In this document: positions 43,316 to 52,515 of the stretch, in pieces
Layout: the number at the start of each line of letters is the position of its first letter
Numbering within the stretch: the first letter of the stretch is position 1
Source: an uncultured Lachnospiraceae bacterium
Lineage (GTDB): Bacteria > Bacillota > Clostridia > Lachnospirales > Lachnospiraceae
NCBI GenBank assembly: GCA_910585965.1
Contig: CAJUHH010000014.1
Coordinates: 39,773-103,772, forward strand
Reading direction: 5' to 3'
Length of the DNA: 64,000 nucleotides
Made by a program: the position numbers and the translations under genes
Notes under the pieces: generated by a model
Told to the model about the DNA's origin: nothing
What the model saw: the letters and a program-made list of their open reading frames with translations, nothing else
Databases searched by the model: none

Positions 43316-45280
43316 ATGGTTATTACACTGAAAGACGGAAGCAAGAAAGAGTATGCGGCACCTATGCGTGTGATCGATATTGCCTCGGACATCAGCGAAG
43401 GGCTGGCAAGGGCGGCATGCGCAGGGGAAATAGACGGAAAAGAAGCGGATCTGCGGACGATGGTGGAATCTGACTGCCAGCTTAATATTCTGACGGCCAA
43501 TGATAAGCAGGGACTTCAGGTAGTAAGGCATACGGCTTCCCATGTGCTGGCGGAGGCAGTGAAACGTCTTTATCCTGATGCGAAGCTGGCGATCGGCCCC
43601 AGCATCGACACCGGATTTTATTATGATTTTGAACATGCCCCTTTTTCCAGGGAGGACTTGGATCAGCTGGAAGGGGAGATGAAAAAAATTATCAAAGAAG
43701 GGAAGAAGCTGGAGAAATTCACGCTGCCCAGGGAAGAAGCCATAAAATTTATGGAAGAAAAGGGCGAGCCTTATAAAGTGGAGCTGATCCGCGACCTGCC
43801 GGAAGATGCGGTGATTTCTTTTTATCAGCAAGGGGACTTTGTGGATCTTTGTGCCGGGCCGCATCTGATGAGTACCAAAGGGATCAAAGCGTTTAAATTG
43901 ATCTCCTCTTCCGGCGCTTATTGGAGAGGGAACTCCGACAATACCATGCTGCAGAGGATTTATGGCACAGCGTTTAACAAAAAAGAGGAACTGGCGGATT
44001 ATCTGGAATATCTGGATAATATTAAGAAAAGGGATCATAACAAGCTGGGCAGGGAAATGGAATTATTTGCCACAGTGGACGTGATCGGCCAGGGGCTTCC
44101 TCTGCTTATGCCGAAAGGGGCGAAAATGATCCAGACGATGCAGCGCTGGATCGAGGATGAAGAGGAAAAACGGGGCTATATGAGGACGAAGACCCCTCTG
44201 ATGGCGAAAAAGGATTTGTATATCATTTCCGACCATTGGGATCATTATAAAGAGGGGATGTTTGTGCTTGGCGATGAGACGGATGAAAAGGCGGAAGTAT
44301 TCGCCCTGCGTCCGATGACCTGTCCGTTCCAGTATTATGTTTATAAACAGAACCAGAAGTCATACAGGGATCTGCCGTGCCGTTACGGGGAGACTTCCAC
44401 TTTGTTCCGCAATGAGGATTCCGGCGAAATGCACGGGCTTACCCGCGTGCGCCAGTTTACGATCTCCGAGGGGCATCTGATCGTGCGCCCGGACCAGATC
44501 GAGGAAGAGTTCAGGGGATGCGTGGATCTGGCGAAATATTGCATGACGACGCTGGGGCTTCAGGATGACGTGGCTTACCGTTTGTCTTTGTGGGATCCCA
44601 ACGACCAAGGCCACTATCTGGGAACGGAGCAGCAGTGGAATGAAGTGCAGGACATGATGCGGTCGATCCTGAACCATATCGGCATCGAATATACCGAAGA
44701 GGAAGGGGAAGCGGCATTTTACGGGCCGAAACTGGATATTCAGGCGAAAAACGTTTATGGCAAGGAAGACACGATGATTACGATCCAGCTGGATATGTTC
44801 CTGGCGGAACGTTTTGACATGACTTATGTAGACAAGGACGGGGAGAAGAAACGGCCTTATATTATCCACAGGACCTCGATGGGCTGTTATGAGAGGACGC
44901 TGGCATGGCTGATCGAGAAATACGAGGGCAAATTCCCCACATGGCTATGCCCGGAACAGGTGAGGGTTCTCCCTATTTCAGAAAAGTATGGAGATTACGC
45001 CAAAGAAGTGGAGAAAGAACTGAAGGAGAACGGCATATTGGCCACGGTGGATAACCGCTCCGAAAAGATCGGCTTTAAAATCCGGGAAGCAAGGCTGGCA
45101 AAACTGCCTTATATGCTGATCATAGGGCAGAAAGAGGAAGAAGATAAGACCGTTTCGGTCAGAAGCCGCTTTGCAGGGGACGAGGGCGTAAAGCCTTTGG
45201 ATGAGTTTATCGGACAGATCTGCAAGGAGATCCGGACAAAAGAGATTCGGAAAGAAGAGATAACGGAAGAAAAGGCATAG
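43316..45280 (+). CDS. thrS: Threonyl-tRNA synthetase
   Basis: The ATG at 43316 follows AAAGGAGAAG; a TTG 21 bases earlier overlaps the ribosome site and is not used. The 654-residue protein has an N-terminal TGS domain (MVITLKDGSKKEYAAPMRVI), the editing domain with the metal pair HTASHVLAEA, the class II catalytic core (LRPMTCPFQYYVYKQ, MHGLTRVRQFT) and a C-terminal anticodon-binding domain (EQVRVLPISEKYGDYAKEV). It charges tRNA-Thr with threonine and clears serine. A T-box riboswitch controls it. The next gene starts 13 bases later. Confidence 0.97.
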   Translation: MVITLKDGSKKEYAAPMRVIDIASDISEGLARAACAGEIDGKEADLRTMVESDCQLNILTANDKQGLQVVRHTASHVLAEAVKRLYPDAKLAIGPSIDTGFYYDFEHAPFSREDLDQLEGEMKKIIKEGKKLEKFTLPREEAIKFMEEKGEPYKVELIRDLPEDAVISFYQQGDFVDLCAGPHLMSTKGIKAFKLISSSGAYWRGNSDNTMLQRIYGTAFNKKEELADYLEYLDNIKKRDHNKLGREMELFATVDVIGQGLPLLMPKGAKMIQTMQRWIEDEEEKRGYMRTKTPLMAKKDLYIISDHWDHYKEGMFVLGDETDEKAEVFALRPMTCPFQYYVYKQNQKSYRDLPCRYGETSTLFRNEDSGEMHGLTRVRQFTISEGHLIVRPDQIEEEFRGCVDLAKYCMTTLGLQDDVAYRLSLWDPNDQGHYLGTEQQWNEVQDMMRSILNHIGIEYTEEEGEAAFYGPKLDIQAKNVYGKEDTMITIQLDMFLAERFDMTYVDKDGEKKRPYIIHRTSMGCYERTLAWLIEKYEGKFPTWLCPEQVRVLPISEKYGDYAKEVEKELKENGILATVDNRSEKIGFKIREARLAKLPYMLIIGQKEEEDKTVSVRSRFAGDEGVKPLDEFIGQICKEIRTKEIRKEEITEEKA

Positions 45281-45293
45281 AAGGAAAAGAAGC

Positions 45294-46829
45294 ATGAAGC
45301 GACGGACATACGACGATTGGCTCGGAATAGCCTTTTTTGCGGCGGCCTGCGGAATGCTGTTCCTGTCGGCAAGGCTCTGCTTTGCCGACGGGGTATGGTA
45401 TGACGAGTTATTCACGATGGGGCTTACGGAAAGAAGTTTCAGGGATCTGACCGCTTTGACGGCAAGGGATGTGCATCCGCCGGTTTATTATTATTTTGTA
45501 AAAGGAGCCAGGGAAATCGTCCAGGGAATGGCGCAAGGGGCAAACGGCATCGTGGTAGGCAAGCTTTGCTCGATCCTTCCCCTGGCCGGTTTATTCGCTT
45601 ATGCCGCAACTATGGTTCGGCGGCGTTTTGGCTGGCTGTGCGCCGGCCTGTTTGCATTCGGTATAACAGCGATGCCGAGCCTGTCCCAATATACCGTGGA
45701 AATCAGGATGTATACGCTGGCGATGTTTTTTGTAACAGCCGCTTTCCTTCATGCTTACGAGGTCGTCTGCGGAATCGGCGGCGGAGAGGGAAGCAGGAAA
45801 AAAGATTGGATCTGCCTGGCGGTTTATGGAGTTTTAGCAGCTTACACTCATTATTTTGCCGGAGCGGCCGCAGCGATGGTGTATTTGTTCCTTTTGGCTT
45901 ATCTTATTGTCAAGAGGGCGGCGGGGAAAGAAAAGAGGAACTGGATATTCTGTGTCCTGGCATCGATAGCGGCCTATCTTCCATGGACGGCCGCAGTGGT
46001 CCGGCAGATGGCACAGGTAAAGGAAAATTATTGGATACTGCCGCTGACCTGGAGGACCTTCGGCTCCTGTGTGAAGTTTTTGATGAAGCCGCCTTTTGGC
46101 AGCGGCGCTTTCCAGGTTGCGGCGGCCATCGTTCTTTTTGCCGTTTATGTCGGCCTGATGCTTTCTGCCTTATGGCAGAGTCGGAAAAAGGCGGAAGAGG
46201 CTTATCTGGCGGCGGCGGGGGCGGGAGTGCTTGCCGGGGTCGTGCTTTTTGGGTTTGCGGCTTCTTTTTTATTAAGGCCGGTATTTATTGTCAGGTATAT
46301 GGTTCCGGCGGCCGGATGTTTTTGGCTTTCTTTTGCTTTTTGTGCCAGCAGGGCGGCAAGAACCAGAAAAGTTTTTCTTCCTGTTCTGGTGTTGGTATTC
46401 CTGCTGGGAATCGGCGACTACCGATGGTTCCGCAATGATGAGACATGGCGCAGGGTGCGCATGGAGGAAGTGGAGGAAGCGCTTGGGCAGATCGGGCCGG
46501 AAGATGCGGTCATTACACAGTTTAACCAGGTGCAGGGAGTGGTTGGTTATTATCTGGAGAACGATATGCATCTTTGGGGTGCGGAGCCGGAGGAGCTGAT
46601 CTGCGATATTTTTGAAAATAAATATTTTTCTCTGTCTTCGGCGGAAGAACTGAAAGGCTGGCTGGAAGAAGGAAAAAACGTCTGGTTTATTGGAAATAAG
46701 GACAGCGGTTTGCTGGAAGAGTGGAAAGAAAAGGGTATTCTTGCCGAGGAAAAACAGGAGGTTATGCTGGAGGTATATTGGGTCACGGTGTACCGGCTGT
46801 ATAAAGCAACAGCAGCGGAGGAACCGTAA
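45294..46829 (+). CDS. GT39/PMT-like membrane glycosyltransferase (511 aa)
   Basis: About eleven hydrophobic segments. The first extracytoplasmic loop has WYDELFTMG and RDVHPPVYYYFVKGAREI, which match the acidic catalytic loop (DE) and the D-x-HPP motif of the GT39/ArnT-like family. Such enzymes use lipid-linked sugars on the outer face of the membrane to modify proteins or lipids. The soluble C-terminal part is small. It follows thrS by 13 bases and may be read through from it. Acceptor and sugar are unknown. Confidence 0.78.
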   Translation: MKRRTYDDWLGIAFFAAACGMLFLSARLCFADGVWYDELFTMGLTERSFRDLTALTARDVHPPVYYYFVKGAREIVQGMAQGANGIVVGKLCSILPLAGLFAYAATMVRRRFGWLCAGLFAFGITAMPSLSQYTVEIRMYTLAMFFVTAAFLHAYEVVCGIGGGEGSRKKDWICLAVYGVLAAYTHYFAGAAAAMVYLFLLAYLIVKRAAGKEKRNWIFCVLASIAAYLPWTAAVVRQMAQVKENYWILPLTWRTFGSCVKFLMKPPFGSGAFQVAAAIVLFAVYVGLMLSALWQSRKKAEEAYLAAAGAGVLAGVVLFGFAASFLLRPVFIVRYMVPAAGCFWLSFAFCASRAARTRKVFLPVLVLVFLLGIGDYRWFRNDETWRRVRMEEVEEALGQIGPEDAVITQFNQVQGVVGYYLENDMHLWGAEPEELICDIFENKYFSLSSAEELKGWLEEGKNVWFIGNKDSGLLEEWKEKGILAEEKQEVMLEVYWVTVYRLYKATAAEEP

Positions 46830-46939
46830 AAATAACGATAGATAAAATGCATAAAAATGAATAAGCCATATCGTTTTCAGCCATACTGATAAAGAAACAT
46901 CATGTTAAGACAAGTCTGGGAAAATCAGGAGGTTAAACT

Positions 46940-47254
46940 ATGGCTCAATTAGACTGTTCGGTAGAGAATTGTGTTTATAACAAAGAAGAGTGCTGCTGTA
47001 AAGGCGATATTATGGTCGGCGGGAAACATGCGGACAAAAAGGATGATACTTGCTGTGAGAGCTTTGCGGAGAAACGCGGCGACTCTTATACGAGCGCGCT
47101 GGAACATCCCTGCAGGACGATCAGCATCGACTGCGAAGCGGTAAAATGCGTTTATAACAGCAATTACAAATGCCATGCGGAACATGTGGACATCAAGGGC
47201 TGCGGCGCCTGCGATTGCAGGGAAACGGCATGCGCGACTTTTAAGGAAAGATAA
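46940..47254 (+). CDS. Tandem DUF1540 cysteine-rich protein (104 aa)
   Basis: The two halves each carry the DUF1540 pattern: LDCSVENCVYNKEECCCKGD and IDCEAVKCVYNSNYKCHAEH, both followed by a second Cys group (CCESF, CDCRETACATF). The Cys spacing suggests metal binding. DUF1540 proteins are common in clostridia, sometimes in spores, but no function is established. AGGAGG precedes the ATG and a clear terminator follows. Confidence 0.9.
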   Translation: MAQLDCSVENCVYNKEECCCKGDIMVGGKHADKKDDTCCESFAEKRGDSYTSALEHPCRTISIDCEAVKCVYNSNYKCHAEHVDIKGCGACDCRETACATFKER

Positions 47255-47286
47255 GCAGGAGACAGGAATCATTCCAGAGACAGGAA

Positions 47287-47314
47287 GGGAATCCCGGAAA
47301 CGGGGTTCCTTTTT
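47287..47314 (+). terminator. Rho-independent terminator after the DUF1540 gene
   Basis: AGGGAATCCCG-GAAA-CGGGGTTCCT with a GNRA-like tetraloop and a T run at 47310-47314. Confidence 0.88.
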
Positions 47315-47445
47315 GCGTTTGTATCCGTATCCTGGATTTTAGAATATATTAAGAGAAAGCGATTTTTTGGACTTGCATATGTCCTTCATTTTCACTATAA
47401 TAAATAGCGGAATCGAGAACAGCGTATTTTGATATGGGAGTGACA

Positions 47446-48075
47446 ATGAAAAATAAGTGGATGATCGTATTGGCAGGAGCCGGGGCGGCGGTACTGCTTT
47501 TCTTTGGAGGAATGTTTGCGGTAAACACCGTTTTTGCGGCGGAGCAGAAAGCCGCGATGGAAAGCGGCATGTCTGGAACGCAGCTTCATGCGTTGACTGG
47601 CATGGAAGCAAAAAAGGCGTATAAAAAAGAAGTATATGGGGACATCGGGTGTACGGTGGTTCTGCCGGATGGCTATGTCCCGAGCGAAGACAAAAAAGGC
47701 ATGTATTTGTCGGAGCGCAACCCTCTGGATTCTTCCAATATTTATTATACCGCATCGGAAAATGTGGACGGGGAAGCGCTGGACCAGATGCTTGGTACGG
47801 ATGAATATAAAAAGCGGATGGAAGAAAAATTGAAAGAAACTTACGGACAAAACGCAGCGGTGGACCGTTTCCAACATACGAAAACGGAAGTGAGCGGATG
47901 TCCCGCCCATAAAGTGGAATTGTCCTGCAAGGCGGGCGAAACGAAGATGGAACAGCTGATTTATATCATTATTGCGGATAAAGTGTATACGATCACCTAT
48001 TCCCAGTCGGCAGATGATGAAAGAATGGAAGAGTTCCGTAAGAGCGCGGAGACGATACGGTTGGTATTTGCGTAG
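47446..48075 (+). CDS. Hypothetical membrane-anchored or secreted protein (209 aa)
   Basis: The ATG at 47446 follows GGGAG; an ATG 12 bases earlier is less well placed. A single hydrophobic segment near residues 5-27 (WMIVLAGAGAAVLLFFGGMF) and an AFAVNTVFAAEQ-like junction indicate a signal peptide or anchor. The rest (YKKEVYGDIGCTVVLPDGYV, IADKVYTITYSQSADDERME, and a closing helix FRKSAETIRLVF) resembles the PsbP/DUF1795-like fold, which I cannot confirm. No pathway is suggested by its neighbours; it precedes the infC promoter. Confidence 0.7.
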   Translation: MKNKWMIVLAGAGAAVLLFFGGMFAVNTVFAAEQKAAMESGMSGTQLHALTGMEAKKAYKKEVYGDIGCTVVLPDGYVPSEDKKGMYLSERNPLDSSNIYYTASENVDGEALDQMLGTDEYKKRMEEKLKETYGQNAAVDRFQHTKTEVSGCPAHKVELSCKAGETKMEQLIYIIIADKVYTITYSQSADDERMEEFRKSAETIRLVFA

Positions 48076-48139
48076 TGCCGATGATCAAACAAATGATAGA
48101 TTTCCTTAAAAAAATAGTTTCTAAATCTAAAGAAAAATG

Positions 48140-48168
48140 TTGACATATCATGGAAGCAGTGTTATAAT
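48140..48168 (+). promoter_or_regulatory. Strong sigma-A promoter of the infC-rpmI-rplT operon
   Basis: Perfect TTGACA (48140-48145) and TATAAT (48163-48168) with a 17-base spacer, expected start near 48175. Confidence 0.9.
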
Positions 48169-48174
48169 TCTTAA

Positions 48175-48372
48175 GGATTTGGCAGACGACATGCGAAAGC
48201 ATATGCGTATGCCGAACAGAGATCAAGCAGAGTATCCACTCTCACCCTGCGGCGAGCGGGCTGGCAGGCGTTCATAGGTCAAAGTTCCGTATTATTTTAC
48301 GCGTGCGGACTATGGCAGTTTGAAGATAAGTGGATAGCTATGCTATCCATTTTTTAGCGTATTATGAGGAGG
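48175..48372 (+). promoter_or_regulatory. L20-type leader with attenuator hairpin before infC
   Basis: About 200 bases of structured leader lie between the promoter and infC. TGGATAGC-TAT-GCTATCCA (48331-48349) followed by six T residues is a transcription attenuator. In Bacillota, ribosomal protein L20 or its target structure controls this operon by such attenuation. The infC ribosome site GAGGAGG (48366-48372) lies just after the T run. Confidence 0.75.
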
Positions 48373-48380
48373 ACAAAGCC

Positions 48381-48887
48381 ATTAGCGATTTATTTATTAA
48401 CGAGCAGATTAGAGACAGGGAAGTACGTGTTATCGGTGAGGATGGGGAACAGTTAGGTATCATGCCTTCCAGGGAGGCGCTCCGTTTAGCGGAGGAAGCT
48501 GGATTGGATCTGGTGAAAATCGCCCCCACGGCCAAGCCGCCGGTCTGCAAGATCGTGGATTACGGAAAGTTCCGGTATGAGCAGGCGAGGAAAGAGAAGG
48601 AAGCGAGAAAGAAACAGAAGACGATCGAGATCAAGGAGATCCGCTTATCCCCGAATATCGATACCAATGATCTAAACACGAAAATAAGCGCGGCCAGGAA
48701 ATTTATTACCAAGGGGGATAAGGTAAAGATCACCCTTCGTTTCAGAGGGCGCGAAATGGCGCATATGGCAAACAGCAAGCATATTCTGGATGATTTTGCA
48801 GAGGCGCTTTCCGATATTGCTTCTATAGAAAAAGCGCCGAAAGTGGAAGGAAGAAGCATGACCATGTTTTTAACTGAAAAGCGTTAG
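48381..48887 (+). CDS. infC: Translation initiation factor IF-3
   Basis: I place the start at ATT 48381, nine bases after GAGGAGG, because it gives SDLFINEQIRDREVRVIGED, the normal IF-3 N-terminus. An ATG at 48330 lies inside the attenuator hairpin and would add unrelated residues. An AUU start is a known infC trait that lets IF-3 repress its own synthesis. The two domains are clear: the N-terminal NEQIRDREVRVIG and GIMPSREALRLAEEAGLDLV, then the linker KFRYEQARKEKEARKKQKT and the C-terminal KEIRLSPNIDTNDLNTKISAARKF. It binds the 30S subunit and blocks premature joining. Confidence 0.95.
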   Translation: MSDLFINEQIRDREVRVIGEDGEQLGIMPSREALRLAEEAGLDLVKIAPTAKPPVCKIVDYGKFRYEQARKEKEARKKQKTIEIKEIRLSPNIDTNDLNTKISAARKFITKGDKVKITLRFRGREMAHMANSKHILDDFAEALSDIASIEKAPKVEGRSMTMFLTEKR

Positions 48888-48936
48888 TTCGTACAGTTAA
48901 AATAGATAAAAATGAGGAAGTATAGGAGGAATTGAT

Positions 48937-49134
48937 ATGCCTAAAATGAAGACAAGCAGAGCTGCTGCGAAACGTTTTAAAGTAACGGGAACAGGTAAGT
49001 TAAAAAGAAACAAAGCTTATAAAAGCCATATCTTAACAAAGAAATCCCCTAAGAGAAAGAGGAATCTCAGGAAATCGACGATTACAGATAAGACGAACGT
49101 TAAGAATATGAAGAAGATTTTACCGTATCTGTAA
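48937..49134 (+). CDS. rpmI: 50S ribosomal protein L35
   Basis: A 65-residue basic protein with the L35 signature PKMKTSRAAAKRFKVTGTGK and KSHILTKKSPKRKRNLRK. AGGAGG precedes the ATG. It is the second gene of the infC-rpmI-rplT operon, in the standard order. Confidence 0.97.
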   Translation: MPKMKTSRAAAKRFKVTGTGKLKRNKAYKSHILTKKSPKRKRNLRKSTITDKTNVKNMKKILPYL

Positions 49135-49172
49135 GAGTAACATTTTTATAAGTCGTAAGGAGGAAACAGGAC

Positions 49173-49529
49173 ATGGCAAGAATTAAAGGCGGAATGAAAG
49201 CCAGAAGAAGACATAACAGAGTATTAAAGCTTGCGAAAGGATACAGAGGCGCGAGGTCGAAACAGTATAGAATCGCAAAACAGTCAGTAATGAGGGCTTT
49301 GAATTCTTCCTATGCGGGAAGAAAACAGAGAAAGCGCGAGTTCCGGAAATTGTGGATTACCCGTATCAATGCGGCGGCAAGGATGAACGGCCTTTCCTAC
49401 AGCAAATTTATGCATGGTTTGAAGCTTGCAGAGGTGGATATCAACCGCAAGATGCTTTCCGAAATGGCAGTAAACGATGCGGAAGGCTTCAAGGAATTGG
49501 CAGAACTGGCAAAAAGCAAGATTGCATAA
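49173..49529 (+). CDS. rplT: 50S ribosomal protein L20
   Basis: A 118-residue protein with ARIKGGMKARRRHNRVLKLA and RKREFRKLWITRINAAARMN, typical L20. The N-terminal basic tail enters 23S rRNA early in assembly. L20 is also the likely regulator of this operon. AAGGAGG precedes the start, and a terminator follows. Confidence 0.97.
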   Translation: MARIKGGMKARRRHNRVLKLAKGYRGARSKQYRIAKQSVMRALNSSYAGRKQRKREFRKLWITRINAAARMNGLSYSKFMHGLKLAEVDINRKMLSEMAVNDAEGFKELAELAKSKIA

Positions 49530-49580
49530 TCCGATTTTTATAAAAGAATAGTTTTTGACAAAAACAGATAAGAAAAAATA

Positions 49581-49624
49581 AAAACTCCGCAAGAAGGAAC
49601 CTTGTGGAGTTTTCATTTTTTTTT
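49581..49624 (+). terminator. Rho-independent terminator after rplT
   Basis: AAAACTCCGCAAG and CTTGTGGAGTTTT pair around a short loop, followed by a long T run to 49624. Confidence 0.92.
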
Positions 49625-49718
49625 AATTACTTTTTGTGCAGGATTGGGTGTATACTAATGAGAAGAAGAAAAGCCGGGACGGGCGAAACAATGGGAAAGG
49701 AAAAGAGGGAATAGAAAA

Positions 49719-51170
49719 ATGGCAGTGCTGGACGGATTAAAACCAGAAAAAGTATTTCGGTATTTTGAAGAGATATGCGGGATTCCCCATGGATCGGGGA
49801 ATGTAGATAAATTGAGCGATTATCTGATGGATTTTGCGAAAGAGAGGGGTTTGGCTTGTATCCAGGACGAGTGGAAGAATGTAATTATGATCAAGGAAGC
49901 TTCGCAGGGATATGAAGAGGAAGCGCCTATAATCCTGCAGGGGCATATGGATATGGTGGCAGTAAAAAAGCCGGGAGCGCCCATCAATATGTCGGAGGAC
50001 GGCCTGCGCCTCGCCGTGGAAGGGGATGATATATTTGCAAAGGATACAAGCCTGGGAGGGGACGACGGCATTGCGGTGGCTTATGCGATGGCTCTTCTGG
50101 ATGCGGATGATATCGCCCATCCGAGGCTGGAAGTGATTATTACAGTGGACGAGGAAGTGGGGATGGACGGCGCGAGGGAGCTGGATGTTTCCATGTTGAA
50201 GGGAAAACGGATGCTGAACCTGGATTCCGAGGAGGAAGGGATCCTTCTCGCAGGATGCGCAGGAGGCGCCAGGGTGGACTGGACATTTCCTGTGTGCAGG
50301 GAGGAAAAAAGGGGGAGCCGGTATAAAATCAGCGTGAAAGGACTCCAGGGAGGCCATTCCGGCGCGGAGATCGATAAAGAAAGAGGGAATGCCAACGTCC
50401 TTATGGGAAGGTTGCTGTACAGACTGCATAAAGAAATGGCGGTATATGTGGAAGAATTGGAGGGGGGACTGGCCGACAATGCGATTCCGAGGGAAGCGGA
50501 TGCAGTCTTGCTGACGGAAACAGAAAATGGCAAAGAGCTGAAGGATATCGTGAAGGCCGTCGAAGCGGAATGGAAACAGGAGTTGCAGACAAAGGATCCC
50601 GGCATTTTTTGCGAAATAGAGGAATTGGGGGATGGAAAAGGGAACTGCCTGGACGGCAGGGATACGGGCAGGCTGATCGGGCTTTTATTTGCCGCACCGA
50701 ACGGCGTACAGGCAATGAGCGCCGATATCGATGGGCTGGTGGAAACGTCTTTGAATCTGGGAATCTTAAGCCTGGGGAAAGATAAGGCGATGATCCAGTT
50801 TTCCGTAAGAAGCTCGCTGGAAAGCGCGAAGAGGGCCTTGATCGAAAAGCTGGAGAATATAGCGGCTATGGCAGGGGCGGCGCAGGAAGTCCGGGGAGAT
50901 TATCCGGGCTGGGCCTATCGGAAGGAATCGCCGTTCCGGGATATGGCGGTAGAGGCATTTCGCGATTTATATGGAAAAGAACCGGAGATACAGGCGATAC
51001 ATGCCGGGCTGGAATGCGGGATATTGTCTTCGAAAATCCCGGGCCTCGAATGCATTTCCATCGGGCCGGATATGAAAAATATCCATACGACGGAGGAGCG
51101 GCTGAGCATTTCTTCTACGGAACGGGTATGGAATTATGTCCTGGAGATTTTAAAGCGAAAAAAGTCATGA
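49719..51170 (+). CDS. pepD: Aminoacyl-histidine dipeptidase (peptidase D, M20 family)
   Basis: The 483-residue protein has the M20C metal motifs: ILQGHMDMV near residue 70 with the first His and Asp, SLGGDDGIAVAYAMALLD with the second Asp, VDEEVGMDGAREL with the catalytic Glu, and LNLDSEEEG. The lid domain has LQGGHSGAEIDKERGNAN, and the C-terminal HAGLECGILSSK and IHTTEERLSISS supply the last ligands. It hydrolyses Xaa-His and other dipeptides in the cytosol. No neighbouring gene shares the pathway. Confidence 0.94.
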   Translation: MAVLDGLKPEKVFRYFEEICGIPHGSGNVDKLSDYLMDFAKERGLACIQDEWKNVIMIKEASQGYEEEAPIILQGHMDMVAVKKPGAPINMSEDGLRLAVEGDDIFAKDTSLGGDDGIAVAYAMALLDADDIAHPRLEVIITVDEEVGMDGARELDVSMLKGKRMLNLDSEEEGILLAGCAGGARVDWTFPVCREEKRGSRYKISVKGLQGGHSGAEIDKERGNANVLMGRLLYRLHKEMAVYVEELEGGLADNAIPREADAVLLTETENGKELKDIVKAVEAEWKQELQTKDPGIFCEIEELGDGKGNCLDGRDTGRLIGLLFAAPNGVQAMSADIDGLVETSLNLGILSLGKDKAMIQFSVRSSLESAKRALIEKLENIAAMAGAAQEVRGDYPGWAYRKESPFRDMAVEAFRDLYGKEPEIQAIHAGLECGILSSKIPGLECISIGPDMKNIHTTEERLSISSTERVWNYVLEILKRKKS

Positions 51171-51215
51171 GAGGAACTTTCAAGAGGAAGATATGCGAAA
51201 GAAACGGGGAAAGTT

Positions 51216-52355
51216 ATGGATTTGAACAGAAATAATTTAAAGAAAATAAGAGGGCTGATTATTTTTACGGCGGTGGTATGTCTGGCAGTCATAAAAATTG
51301 ATCTTGTATTAAAGGGAGTCTTTTTTGTCATAGGAATATTGAAACCTTTTATCTATGGAGCGGTAGTTGCTTTTGTGCTGAATATCCCTATGAGCGCGAT
51401 TGAGAAAAGGCTGTTCGGGGGAGGGAAAAATGCGAAAATGCAGAAGGCGAAGAGGCCGGCGAGCATTTTTCTTGCCTTTGTGTCAGTGATTTTGGTTATG
51501 GTAATTGTTGCAGTAACGGTAGTTCCCCAGCTGGGGAAAACAATGATAGAGCTGGGGAATAAGATCCCGTTGTTTTTCAGCAGCGTCCAGGTATCTCTGG
51601 AACAGCTTCTGGCGGAGCGGCCGGAACTGGTGGCTATGCTGGAGGAACTGGATTTCGAGAGTATAAACTGGGGTTCGATTTTTAACACAATCGTGGATTT
51701 TATGAAGAACGGCCTGGGCAATGTGGTGACTTCCACAGTGATGGTGGCATCCACCATTATAGGCGGCGTTGTGAACCTGTTTGTGGCGCTTGTATTTTCT
51801 TTCTACATACTGGCTCAGAAGGAGAAGCTGGGGGACCAGCTGAAAAGGGTGATGCATGCGTATTTTCCCAAGGGGGTATATGAGAAGGTGCTGGAAGTGG
51901 CTTCCCTGGCAAACCGGAATTTTTCCAATTTTATTACCGGGCAATGCACGGAAGCGGTGATCCTCGGCAGCATGTTCGTGGTGTCCATGGCGATCTTCCG
52001 CTTTCCTTATGCCGTGCTGGTAGGGGTGTTGATTGCCTTTACCGCCTTGATACCGATCGTGGGGGCTTTTATCGGCTGCTTCGTAGGAACCTTCCTTATT
52101 ATGGTGGATGATCCGATAAAAGCGATATGGTTTTTGGTTCTGTTTATCGTGCTGCAGCAGGTGGAGGGAAACTTGATTTACCCCCATGTAGTGGGGAATT
52201 CGGTCGGGCTTCCTTCGATATGGGTGCTGGCGGCAGTGACAATTGGCGGAAGCCTGATGGGGGTTGCAGGGATGCTTATTTTCATCCCGATCGTGTCTAC
52301 CGTTTATGCATTGCTGCGCGAAGATGTGAACCAGAAGAATGGAAGGAAAACTTAA
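51216..52355 (+). CDS. AI-2E family membrane transporter (PerM/YtvI-like, 379 aa)
   Basis: Eight hydrophobic segments in the AI-2E family arrangement, with the conserved FITGQCTEAVILGSMFVVSM stretch, GVLIAFTALIPIVGAFIGCF near residue 270, and LQQVEGNLIYPHVVGNSVGL near residue 310. The middle has an extracytoplasmic helical region (VPQLGKTMIELGNKIPLFFS). Members export small molecules or ions; the AI-2 name comes from one E. coli member and does not prove the substrate here. The gene starts 45 bases after pepD. Confidence 0.9.
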   Translation: MDLNRNNLKKIRGLIIFTAVVCLAVIKIDLVLKGVFFVIGILKPFIYGAVVAFVLNIPMSAIEKRLFGGGKNAKMQKAKRPASIFLAFVSVILVMVIVAVTVVPQLGKTMIELGNKIPLFFSSVQVSLEQLLAERPELVAMLEELDFESINWGSIFNTIVDFMKNGLGNVVTSTVMVASTIIGGVVNLFVALVFSFYILAQKEKLGDQLKRVMHAYFPKGVYEKVLEVASLANRNFSNFITGQCTEAVILGSMFVVSMAIFRFPYAVLVGVLIAFTALIPIVGAFIGCFVGTFLIMVDDPIKAIWFLVLFIVLQQVEGNLIYPHVVGNSVGLPSIWVLAAVTIGGSLMGVAGMLIFIPIVSTVYALLREDVNQKNGRKT

Positions 52356-52397
52356 AATATTTAAATATTAAAATATTATAATATTTGGAAAAAGTAG

Positions 52398-52426
52398 TTG
52401 ATTTTATGCCGGGCAGCGTTTATAAT
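52398..52426 (+). promoter_or_regulatory. Promoter of the tRNA-Pro gene
   Basis: TTGATT (52398-52403) and TATAAT (52421-52426) with a 17-base spacer, 13 bases before the tRNA. Confidence 0.75.
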
Positions 52427-52439
52427 AGTTATTGCGTTT

Positions 52440-52512
52440 CGGGGTGTGGCTCAGGTGGTAGAGCGCTACTTTAGGGAAGTAGAGGCCGCAAGTTCAAGTC
52501 TTGTCACTCCGA
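52440..52512 (+). tRNA. tRNA-Pro (anticodon AGG)
   Basis: The cloverleaf folds cleanly. The acceptor stem CGGGGTG/CACTCCG has one G-T pair, the D arm is GCTC...GAGC, and the anticodon stem is CTACT/AGTAG with the loop TTAGGGA. The T arm is GCAAG-TTCAAGT-CTTGT. The anticodon AGG reads the proline codon CCU, and G37 fits proline tRNAs. The CCA end is not encoded. Its 3' end faces the prophage tail genes, so it may be the phage attachment site. Confidence 0.88.
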
Positions 52513-52515
52513 TAT

